Assembly (NCBI GenBank): GCA_900550765.1
Contig: URTC01000090.1
Span: forward strand, 1 to 6,877
DNA length: 6,877 bases
Source: an uncultured Clostridia bacterium
GTDB taxonomy: Bacteria; Bacillota; Clostridia; Christensenellales; QALW01
Reading direction: 5' to 3'
Positions 1 to 5,012 of this stretch are shown in pieces. Under the pieces are notes generated by a model, which saw only the letters and a list, made by a program, of their open reading frames with translations, was not told the origin of the DNA and made no database searches. Within the stretch, counting starts at the first letter, position 1. Every line of letters begins with the position of its first letter. The translations under genes and the position numbers were made by a program.

Positions 1-381
1 CTGGATGCTTCTGCGGCGGATTTTATCAAGGGAACGCCCGCAAAGGATGGAGATTTTGATACGGAGTTTCTGGATTATATCTTAGCCGTAAAAGTAGTTG
101 AAAACGTCCAGGAGGCGGTGGCGCATATTACGGCCCATTCTACCGGGCACAGCGATGCGATTGTGACCCAAAGCGACAGTGCAAGGGAATTTTTTATTAA
201 AACGGTGGACAGCGCTGCGGTATATGTAAATGCTTCTACCCGCTTTACCGACGGCGGGGAGTTCGGCCTGGGCTGCGAAATGGGCATTTCTACCCAAAAG
301 CTGCATGCCCGCGGACCGATGGGTTTGTGCGAGCTGACGACGTATAAATATGTGATATGCGGCAGCGGCCATATCCGCTGA
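1..381 (+). CDS. proA: Gamma-glutamyl phosphate reductase, C-terminal part (5' end outside window)
   Basis: ProA reduces gamma-glutamyl phosphate to glutamate-5-semialdehyde with NADPH in the cytoplasm, the second step of proline synthesis. The frame is open from base 1 and ends at TGA 379-381, giving the last 126 residues of a protein that is usually about 415-420 long, so roughly the first 290 residues, including the catalytic cysteine of this aldehyde-dehydrogenase-fold family, lie to the left. Very recognisable family blocks are present: [18 protein letters not shown] (residues 74-91 of the visible part), [15 protein letters not shown] (95-109) and the terminal ELTTYKYVI. The stop is followed 33 bases later by proC on the same strand, with no terminator between them, so the two are very probably co-transcribed. 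Nothing suggests damage. Identity is firm; only the missing 5' end limits the call. Confidence 0.96.
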   Translation: MDASAADFIKGTPAKDGDFDTEFLDYILAVKVVENVQEAVAHITAHSTGHSDAIVTQSDSAREFFIKTVDSAAVYVNASTRFTDGGEFGLGCEMGISTQKLHARGPMGLCELTTYKYVICGSGHIR

Positions 382-414
382 AGTAAAATTTTACGTTTAC
401 GCAAGGAGTTTTTT

Positions 415-1212
415 ATGAAATACGGTTTTATTGGTACAGGAAATATGGGTTCGGCGCTGGCAAGGGCTTTGGTGAAGGCAGTGGATGCAAAAGACGTGCT
501 GCTGGCAGATTTTTTGCCCGAAAAAGCAGAAGCCCTGGCAAAGGAACTGGGTGCGCACAGCGGCAGTAACGAAGAGGCGGTTCGGCAGTGCGACCGGATT
601 TTTTTAGGCGTAAAACCGCAGAGAATGGCCTCGGTTTTAGGAGAGCTGGTACCGCTTTTGCAGGAGCATAAGCCGCTGCTGATCTCCATGGCTGCAGGAG
701 TAGAGATTCAAACGGTTCAAAAGCTGGCGGGAGGTTCCCTGCCGGTGATCCGGATTATGCCCAATACGCCGGTGGCCTTGGGACAAGGAATGGTGCTGTA
801 TTGCTGCAATGAGCTGGTTCCTTCCCAAACGCTGGATTCTTTCCTTGATGATATGCGTTTTGCCGGACGGCTGGATTGTCTGGAAGAGAATTTAATAGAT
901 GCCGGCTGCGCGGTTTCCGGATGCGGTCCGGCGTATATGTATCTGTTTGCCGAGGCCTTGGCCGATGGTGCGGTGGCCTGCGGTCTTCCGCGGGAAAAGG
1001 CCCTGACCTATGCGGCCCAAACCATGGCCGGCGCTGCGGCCATGCTTTTAGAAACAGGCCAGCATCCGGGTCAGCTGAAGGACGCGGTTTGTTCTCCCGC
1101 GGGTAGTACAATTGAAGGCGTAAGCGCCTTAGAGACAGGCGGTTTGCGCGCCGCGGCGATCTCTGCGGTAAAGGCCGGGTTTGAAAAGAGCCGCACGCTG
1201 GGTAAAAAATAG
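415..1212 (+). CDS. proC: Pyrroline-5-carboxylate reductase
   Basis: ProC makes L-proline by NAD(P)H-dependent reduction of 1-pyrroline-5-carboxylate, the last step of the pathway begun by ProB and ProA. The 265-residue length is normal. The N-terminal Rossmann domain shows the dinucleotide motif GTGNMG at residues 7-12, then VKP at 66-68 and MPNTP at 115-119. The C-terminal helical dimerisation domain carries SGCGPAY (168-174), where most relatives have SGSGPAY, and the family signature from about 219 to 240 with SPAGSTIEG. The start is set by ATG 415, preceded by AAGGAG at 403-408 with 6 bases between them. It lies 33 bases after proA and should share its transcript. The enzyme normally works as a soluble cytoplasmic oligomer (family knowledge). 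The Ser-to-Cys change in the SGCGPAY loop is a small oddity, not an obvious loss of function. Confidence 0.97.
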   Translation: MKYGFIGTGNMGSALARALVKAVDAKDVLLADFLPEKAEALAKELGAHSGSNEEAVRQCDRIFLGVKPQRMASVLGELVPLLQEHKPLLISMAAGVEIQTVQKLAGGSLPVIRIMPNTPVALGQGMVLYCCNELVPSQTLDSFLDDMRFAGRLDCLEENLIDAGCAVSGCGPAYMYLFAEALADGAVACGLPREKALTYAAQTMAGAAAMLLETGQHPGQLKDAVCSPAGSTIEGVSALETGGLRAAAISAVKAGFEKSRTLGKK

Positions 1213-1482
1213 AATGTAAACCGGCTGTTTTGGGAGGGCTGCAGAGCGTATAGGCTAACGGTTAAAATTTTGCTTTGACGTTCTTTGCCGGAGGGAGAGT
1301 TCGTACAGCAAGCTCTAATTTTTACAGCATATTTTATGTGCGAACGTGATGCTTAAGTACTGTCATTTGTTTTGCTTCCCGGGCGGCCTGCCTGCGATTC
1401 CGTTTTCTTTCTTTTATGAACATAATGCGGGCAATGCATGAAAATTTTATTCTTAAATGTATTGAAACGACATAAAAAATAC
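1213..1482. other. Gene-free stretch after proC
   Basis: Between the proC stop and the tRNA promoter I see no protein gene. The longest + strand ORF, 30 codons at 1349-1441, has no ribosome binding site, and the - strand ORF at 1353-1559 runs through the tRNA promoter and half of the tRNA. The only structured element I can point to is the weak hairpin at 1296-1323. The 3' half (about 1430-1482) becomes A/T-rich just ahead of the tRNA promoter, which fits an upstream promoter element. No riboswitch or T-box architecture was recognised by eye. Confidence 0.6.
1296..1323 (+). terminator. Weak candidate terminator for the proA-proC operon
   Basis: AGAGTT (1296-1301) can pair with AGCTCT (1311-1316) through six base pairs including one G-U, closing a nine-base loop. 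AATTTTT follows directly (1317-1323). The stem is short and AU-rich and sits 84 bases past the proC stop, so it may be inefficient or not a terminator at all. It is the best candidate between proC and the tRNA. Confidence 0.3.
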
Positions 1483-1511
1483 TTGACAAAACCTCGGCTT
1501 TCTCCTATAAT
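1483..1511 (+). promoter_or_regulatory. Consensus sigma-A promoter of tRNA-Leu
   Basis: A perfect -35 box TTGACA at 1483-1488 and a perfect -10 box TATAAT at 1506-1511 are separated by exactly 17 bases. Transcription would begin near 1518, leaving a leader of about a dozen bases before the tRNA at 1530. The upstream 1441-1482 is A/T-rich, as expected for a strong stable-RNA promoter. The match to both hexamers and the ideal spacing make this the clearest promoter in the window. Confidence 0.92.
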
Positions 1512-1529
1512 ATCGGCGTTATAGGTAAT

Positions 1530-1614
1530 GCGAGTGTGCTGGAACTGGCAGACAGGCATGACTAAGGATCATGTGTCGACAGACGTAAGGGTTCAAGTCC
1601 CTTCATTCGCACCA
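1530..1614 (+). tRNA. tRNA-Leu, anticodon AAG
   Basis: An 85-base class II tRNA with CCA encoded (1612-1614). The acceptor stem pairs GCGAGTG (1530-1536) with CATTCGC (1604-1610) with one G-U, and the discriminator base is A1611 as usual for leucine. The D stem is CTG/CAG (1539-1541 with 1553-1555), with GG in the loop. The anticodon stem CATGA/TCATG (1557-1561 with 1569-1573) is perfect; the loop CTAAGGA has T33, anticodon AAG at 1564-1566 and G37. The long variable arm (1574-1586) has a GTC/GAC stem, and the T arm AAGGG/CCCTT (1587-1591 with 1599-1603) encloses TTCAAGT. It would read CUU, and more leucine CUN codons if A34 is deaminated to inosine. It has its own promoter and terminator. 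Confidence 0.97.
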
Positions 1615-1616
1615 CG

Positions 1617-1654
1617 TCGCCGTAAGCAATATACAGCTTGCGGCGATTTTTTTT
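1617..1654 (+). terminator. Intrinsic terminator of tRNA-Leu
   Basis: TCGCCGTAAGC (1617-1627) pairs with GCTTGCGGCGA (1636-1646) over 11 base pairs with one G-U, closing an eight-base loop. Eight T residues follow (1647-1654). It begins two bases after the encoded CCA, so the tRNA is a single-gene transcription unit. Confidence 0.93.
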
Positions 1655-1680
1655 GAAAAAGCACAGGGTTCCCTTATAAG
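1653..1680 (+). promoter_or_regulatory. Candidate promoter for the seven-helix membrane protein gene
   Basis: TTGAAA (1653-1658, five of six matches to -35) and TATAAG (1675-1680, five of six to -10) are 16 bases apart. The -35 box overlaps the T-tract of the tRNA terminator. Transcription from here would give a leader of about 140 bases before the ATG at 1828. It is the best match I could find upstream of that gene, but a promoter nearer to the start that departs more from consensus is possible. Confidence 0.4.
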
Positions 1681-1796
1681 GATACTCTCCGAATTTAGCT
1701 TGCTGTTAAGTTCTTTCCGGCCGCAAAGAGTTTGTTTTCGGGCAGTTCGACGGGAGTACGCAGCGGAATTGTTTTTGTTTAACAATGGAAATTACG

Positions 1797-1810
1797 GCAG
1801 CTTCGGCTGC
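1797..1810 (+). promoter_or_regulatory. cUUCGg tetraloop hairpin just before the ribosome binding site
   Basis: GCAGC (1797-1801) and GCTGC (1806-1810) form a perfect five-pair stem closed by a C-G pair around TTCG, the unusually stable cUUCGg tetraloop. It ends six bases before the AAGGGG ribosome binding site at 1817-1822. There is no T-run, so it is not a terminator. Roles in message stability or in keeping the start region open are inference. Confidence 0.5.
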
Positions 1811-1816
1811 GGAAAG

Positions 1817-1822
1817 AAGGGG
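1817..1822 (+). promoter_or_regulatory. Ribosome binding site that selects ATG 1828
   Basis: AAGGGG at 1817-1822 is five bases before ATG 1828, a normal spacing. The alternative in-frame GTG at 1822 overlaps this site and cannot use it, so the shorter protein is preferred. Confidence 0.7.
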
Positions 1823-1827
1823 TGTCT

Positions 1828-2637
1828 ATGCACGAGGTTGTTGCCCAGCGACAGTTTGATCCTCTTTATATCTGGCTGGATATCGGATTTTTATGTTTAT
1901 TTGCCGGTTTGCTGCTGTGGAAGAAAAAATACGCTACCGTATTGGTAGGGCTTTTTTTCGGTGCGGTCTATATGATAGTAGATTACGGCGTTTTTCATCT
2001 TTTGTGCCGCAGCCGCACAATCTCGGAGAGCCATAGTCTGTTCTGGGTGCTGCTTTGGATGTCCGTAAGCTATGGTTTTACGAATTTTACTTGGATCTGG
2101 CTGTGGATATCCAAGGATAAAAATTTGCTGGAATGGTCTCTTTTCATTTTAGGCTGGTGGTTTTGCTGCCCGCTGATTACCGCTTCGTTTTCTTCCGGTA
2201 CGGATATGATTTTTATTCAGCGCACCACAGGCGCGTATCACGGCGTTATGGCGCTGATCCTAATGGTAGGATATGGGGCATTGATCGTTTGGAATTTGTG
2301 CCATTTTCGGAAAGAACAGCGCATTTGCATCCCTTGGCTGCTTGCTATTGGAATTTTAGTGCAGCTGGGGTGGGAGGCAGGTCTTCTGCTGGGCGGCATC
2401 CGGAGTGCGCAGCTGACTACGCTTGCGCAGAGACTTCAGACGCTGCTGATCAATTCTTTACTGGAAACCAATTTGGGCATGCCGTATATCTATGCAATTT
2501 TTATTGCGTTTTCTCGCCGGTTTACCGAGCGTTTTACGCACAGAAAGCAAATATTGTCCTTTACGGAACGAATTGAAGAGAACAATGCCGAGCATGTACG
2601 CGGATCCGGCGTTTCTGAATATTTGCAGGGCTTATAA
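1828..2637 (+). CDS. Uncharacterised seven-helix membrane protein
   Basis: I do not recognise this 269-residue protein and assign no function. It is strongly hydrophobic and rich in Trp and aromatic residues, with about seven likely membrane helices at residues 13-31, 36-58, 71-94, 103-121, 136-157, 166-190 and 208-229. Short charged loops contain WKKKY (31-35), SKDKN (95-99) and RKEQR (161-165). A basic then mixed-charge cytoplasmic-looking tail runs from 230 to 269. Polar or charged residues sit inside or at the edges of helices: D18, D52 and H57 (VDYGVFH, 51-57), E183 in GWEAG, and E213 in LLETN. These are candidates for a ligand or ion site. There is no cleavable signal peptide or soluble domain. 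The start is ATG 1828, set by AAGGGG at 1817-1822. It stands between the tRNA-Leu terminator and the mscL promoter, apparently transcribed alone, so the context does not suggest a role. Confidence 0.85.
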   Translation: MHEVVAQRQFDPLYIWLDIGFLCLFAGLLLWKKKYATVLVGLFFGAVYMIVDYGVFHLLCRSRTISESHSLFWVLLWMSVSYGFTNFTWIWLWISKDKNLLEWSLFILGWWFCCPLITASFSSGTDMIFIQRTTGAYHGVMALILMVGYGALIVWNLCHFRKEQRICIPWLLAIGILVQLGWEAGLLLGGIRSAQLTTLAQRLQTLLINSLLETNLGMPYIYAIFIAFSRRFTERFTHRKQILSFTERIEENNAEHVRGSGVSEYLQGL

Positions 2638-2660
2638 ATATAAAAAAATGTAGAAAAATC

Positions 2661-2689
2661 TTGTATAATATGCTTTTTTGCGGTATACT
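2661..2689 (+). promoter_or_regulatory. Candidate mscL promoter
   Basis: TATACT at 2684-2689 (five of six to -10) lies 17 bases after TTGTAT at 2661-2666 (weak -35, three of six). A start near 2696 would leave a leader of about 22 bases before ATG 2718. A second TATAAT occurs at 2664-2669 but has no -35 at the right distance. No terminator separates mscL from the upstream gene, so read-through is also possible. Confidence 0.42.
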
Positions 2690-2717
2690 GTAAGGCAGAA
2701 AAAAGGAGAAGTATGAT

Positions 2718-3155
2718 ATGAAAAAGTTTTTTAGGGAATTCAGGGCGTTTGCCAGCAGGGGCAATGTGCTGGACCTTGCTGTGGGCGTAATGATCGGAGG
2801 CGCGTTCCAAAGCGTGGTAAAGTCGCTGATCGACAACATCATTTCCCCCATTATTGGCCTGGTGCAGGGAAAGGATCTTTCGGATATGGCACTTACGGTT
2901 TTTGGCGTACAAATTAAGTACGGGGCATTTATTACCGGAGTCATCAATTTTCTTATCATGGCGTTTATTGTGTTTTTAATCGTAAAAGGCGTCAATGCCA
3001 TTATGGCGATAGGGAAAAAGAAAGAAGAGCCTAAAAAACCTGTGGTAAAAAAATGTCCGTTCTGCTGCTCGGAAATTGCAATAGAAGCGGTACGATGCCC
3101 GCATTGTACATCTGTTTTGGAGGAGCCGGCCGAAGAGCCCGAAGTATTGAATTGA
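2718..3155 (+). CDS. mscL: Large-conductance mechanosensitive channel MscL with C-terminal zinc-ribbon-like module
   Basis: MscL is a homopentameric inner-membrane channel that opens under membrane tension to release solutes on sudden loss of external osmolarity. The 145-residue protein begins with the typical amphipathic N-terminus MKKFFREFRAFASRGNVLDL, followed by TM1 (about 16-45, with GVMIGGAF and SLIDNIISP), a short periplasmic loop, and TM2 (about 70-96, with INFLIMAFIVFLIVK). After the Lys/Glu-rich linker (100-112) the usual C-terminal helix is replaced by CPFC (113-116, with an extra Cys at 117) and CPHC (127-130), ten residues apart, resembling a small zinc ribbon, then an acidic tail. 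AAAAGGAG (2701-2708) lies nine bases before ATG 2718. A terminator follows at 3170-3214. The channel identity is firm; zinc binding is inferred from cysteine spacing only. Confidence 0.96.
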   Translation: MKKFFREFRAFASRGNVLDLAVGVMIGGAFQSVVKSLIDNIISPIIGLVQGKDLSDMALTVFGVQIKYGAFITGVINFLIMAFIVFLIVKGVNAIMAIGKKKEEPKKPVVKKCPFCCSEIAIEAVRCPHCTSVLEEPAEEPEVLN

Positions 3156-3169
3156 GAATTATAAAAAAT

Positions 3170-3214
3170 AACGGCTATCTATGTTTGCAGGGAATTGATG
3201 GCTGTTCTTTTTTT
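3170..3214 (+). terminator. Intrinsic terminator of mscL
   Basis: AACGGCTATC (3170-3179) pairs with GATGGCTGTT (3197-3206) over ten base pairs including two G-U pairs, with a 17-base loop. A C and seven T residues follow (3208-3214). It lies 14 bases after the mscL stop codon. Confidence 0.8.
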
Positions 3215-3256
3215 GGTAAAAACACAGGGGTATCTCCGGCGGCCGAAGAGATTTTT

Positions 3257-3285
3257 ATGACTTTTTTTGTTGAGTATGCTATAAT
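3257..3285 (+). promoter_or_regulatory. purB promoter with extended -10
   Basis: TATAAT at 3280-3285 is preceded by TGC, giving the extended -10 form TGnTATAAT, and lies 17 bases after ATGACT (3257-3262, four of six matches to TTGACA). Transcription should begin near 3292, leaving only about 24 bases before the purB start, too short for a purine riboswitch. I saw no obvious PurR-type operator. Confidence 0.8.
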
Positions 3286-3304
3286 AAACATATATTGCTG
3301 AAAC

Positions 3305-3309
3305 AGGAG
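3305..3309 (+). promoter_or_regulatory. Ribosome binding site that selects ATG 3316
   Basis: AGGAG at 3305-3309 is six bases before ATG 3316. An in-frame TTG at 3295 lies almost at the predicted transcription start and has no site of its own, so it is rejected as the start. Confidence 0.85.
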
Positions 3310-3315
3310 AAGGCT

Positions 3316-4746
3316 ATGAACGAATTTTATGAAAATCCGCTGTGTACGCGGTATGCTTCGGATCGCATGAAAAGAATTTTTTCAAACGATACAAAATTTT
3401 CTACCTGGCGCCGGTTGTGGATTGCGCTGGCTGAGGCGGAAAAAGAATTAGGAATCGACATCCGTCAGGAACAGATCGATCAAATGAAAGCCAATGTTGA
3501 AAATATTGATTACGCGCTGGCGCAGAAATTGGAAAAAGAACTGCGGCACGATGTTATGGCTCATGTGCATACCTTTGGGGCGGCTTGTCCGGATGCAATG
3601 CCTATCATTCATTTGGGCGCTACCAGCTGTTATGTAGGGGATAATACCGATATTATACAAATGCGTGAAGGGCTTCGGCAAATCCGCAGGCTGCTGCTTA
3701 CTGCCATTCGGGCCGCGGCAGATTTTGCGGATCGGTATAAAAACGTTCCTACGCTGGCCTATACGCATTTTCAGGCGGCGCAGCCTACTACGGTGGGGAA
3801 GCGGGCTACACTTTGGCTTCAGGATTTGATGCTGGATTTGGAACAGCTGGATTTTCAGCTTTCTTCCTTAAAGCTGCTGGGCTGTAAAGGAACGACCGGT
3901 ACCGGAGCTAGCTTTTTGGCATTGTTTGACGGCGACCATGAAAAGGTAAAGCAGCTGGAGGTTTTGATTGCTCAAAAAATGGGCTTTGATGCGGTTATGC
4001 CGGTTTCCGGGCAGACGTATACGCGCAAGGTGGATTATGCCATCCTCTCCTGCCTCTCCGGCATTGCCCAAAGCGCGGCTAAATTTTCTAACGATATCCG
4101 CCTGCTTTCTCACTTAAAAGAATTTGATGAACCCTTTGAGGCGAAGCAGATCGGCTCCTCCGCCATGGCCTATAAGCGCAACCCGATGCGCTCGGAACGG
4201 ATTGCGTCTTTGGCTCGGTACGTGATGGTAGATGTGCTGAACCCCGCTATCACCGCGGCTACCCAGTGGTTTGAACGTACACTGGATGATTCGGCCAATA
4301 AGCGCATCAGCGTTCCCGAAGCATTTTTAGCGGTAGATGCGATCCTTTCGCTTTATATCAATGTGATTTCCGGAGGAACGATATATCCCAAGGTCATGGA
4401 AAAGCATCTGCGCGAAGAGCTGCCGTTTATGGCCACGGAAAATATTTTGATGCATGGGGTAAAAAACGGCGGGGACCGGCAGCAATTGCATGAAAAGATC
4501 CGGCAGTATTCGGTGGAGGTTGCAAAAAACGTAAAAATGTACGGTGGGGAAAATAATCTTTTGGAGCTGATTCTTGCCGACGAAAGTTTTTCTGTAAAAA
4601 AAGAAGATTTGGAAAAGCTTACGGATCCGATGCAGTTTGTAGGGCGTGCTCCTCAGCAGACAGAGGAATTTTTAAATGCGTATGTATATCCTTTGCTGGA
4701 AAAAAATAAGGATAATACGGATGCGGAAATCAATATTACAGTTTAA
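3316..4746 (+). CDS. purB: Adenylosuccinate lyase
   Basis: PurB cleaves fumarate from SAICAR to give AICAR and from adenylosuccinate to give AMP, so it serves both de novo purine synthesis and the AMP branch. The 476-residue protein belongs to the fumarase/aspartase superfamily. It shows [12 protein letters not shown] (77-88), [13 protein letters not shown] (100-112), [10 protein letters not shown] (150-159, with the likely acid/base His151) and the superfamily signature [15 protein letters not shown] (280-294), whose flexible loop carries the catalytic serine (281/282). Most relatives read SSAMPYKRNP; here the proline is alanine at 285. The overall pattern resembles the longer human-type lyases also found in Clostridia rather than the roughly 430-residue Bacillus form. 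It has its own extended -10 promoter, a 24-base leader and a terminator at 4758-4794, and is not beside other pur genes in this window. Confidence 0.96.
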   Translation: MNEFYENPLCTRYASDRMKRIFSNDTKFSTWRRLWIALAEAEKELGIDIRQEQIDQMKANVENIDYALAQKLEKELRHDVMAHVHTFGAACPDAMPIIHLGATSCYVGDNTDIIQMREGLRQIRRLLLTAIRAAADFADRYKNVPTLAYTHFQAAQPTTVGKRATLWLQDLMLDLEQLDFQLSSLKLLGCKGTTGTGASFLALFDGDHEKVKQLEVLIAQKMGFDAVMPVSGQTYTRKVDYAILSCLSGIAQSAAKFSNDIRLLSHLKEFDEPFEAKQIGSSAMAYKRNPMRSERIASLARYVMVDVLNPAITAATQWFERTLDDSANKRISVPEAFLAVDAILSLYINVISGGTIYPKVMEKHLREELPFMATENILMHGVKNGGDRQQLHEKIRQYSVEVAKNVKMYGGENNLLELILADESFSVKKEDLEKLTDPMQFVGRAPQQTEEFLNAYVYPLLEKNKDNTDAEINITV

Positions 4747-4757
4747 AACTTTAAAGG

Positions 4758-4794
4758 ACACAGTCTGCCGGTGATTGAGGCGGGCTGTGTTTTT
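4758..4794 (+). terminator. Intrinsic terminator of purB
   Basis: ACACAGTCTGCC (4758-4769) pairs with GGCGGGCTGTGT (4779-4790) over 12 base pairs including two G-U pairs, with a nine-base loop. Four more T residues follow the stem's final T (4790-4794). It starts 11 bases after the purB stop. Confidence 0.88.
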
Positions 4795-4801
4795 GTATAG
4801 G

Positions 4802-4823
4802 AAAAACGGCTTGGCGTGAGCCG
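4802..4823 (-). terminator. Possible backup terminator for the leftward unit
   Basis: Read on the - strand, CGGCT (4823-4819) pairs with AGCCG (4811-4807) around a seven-base loop and is followed by five T residues (4806-4802). The stem is only five pairs, so it would be weak, but it sits where leftward read-through from the glycosidase gene would run into purB. The rest of 4824-4968 shows no gene or structure I can support. Confidence 0.3.
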
Positions 4824-4968
4824 GCGCTTATGGCAAGGGGAAATCGGTTCATAGGCTGGTTGTCAAAAGCCGTGTCTTTTTGAGAAAGCTTATCTCTCCG
4901 CGTCAGGGAATCTAAATCCATCAGTTTTTATTGCTTTTTAAAAAATCCATGTTTTCGTTGCATAGGAG

Positions 4969-4997
4969 AAAAAAGACCGCGAAAAGCTGTCGCGGCC
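4969..4997 (-). terminator. Intrinsic terminator of the glycoside hydrolase gene
   Basis: On the - strand GGCCGCGA (4997-4990) pairs with TCGCGGTC (4982-4975) over eight pairs with one G-U, with a seven-base loop, followed by six T residues (4974-4969). It begins 15 bases beyond the stop codon of the gene at 5013-6320. Confidence 0.88.
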
Positions 4998-5012
4998 TAT
5001 TCATAATACGAT

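Noticed and set aside
1349..1441. 30-codon ORF on the + strand between proC and the tRNA
   Set aside because: No ribosome binding site, no recognisable product.
1353..1559. 68-codon ORF on the - strand
   Set aside because: It runs antisense through the consensus tRNA promoter and the 5' half of the tRNA and has low-complexity composition; chance ORF.
1822..1827. GTG 1822 as start of the seven-helix membrane protein
   Set aside because: It overlaps the AAGGGG ribosome binding site, which is correctly spaced for ATG 1828.
2133..2576. 147-codon + strand ORF inside the membrane protein gene
   Set aside because: Out-of-frame shadow; the overlapping frame gives a coherent seven-helix protein with a ribosome binding site.
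2713..2721. Two-codon ORF ATG ATA TGA overlapping the mscL start, possibly a regulatory mini-ORF
   Set aside because: ATG 2713 is only four bases after the GGAG core, and such overlaps arise easily by chance; ATG 2718 encodes the conserved MscL N-terminus.
2490..3001. Two antisense ORFs of 140 and 146 codons across the end of the membrane protein gene and mscL
   Set aside because: They lie opposite confirmed coding sequence and have no ribosome binding site or family resemblance.
3053..3301. 82-codon + strand ORF overlapping the mscL tail, its terminator and the purB promoter
   Set aside because: It crosses a terminator and a promoter and is out of frame with the cysteine-rich MscL tail.
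3295..3315. TTG 3295 as the purB start
   Set aside because: It lies at the predicted transcription start with no ribosome binding site; ATG 3316 has AGGAG six bases upstream.
4830..4883. 17-codon ORF in the convergent gap after purB
   Set aside because: No ribosome binding site, lies between convergent terminators, too short to support.
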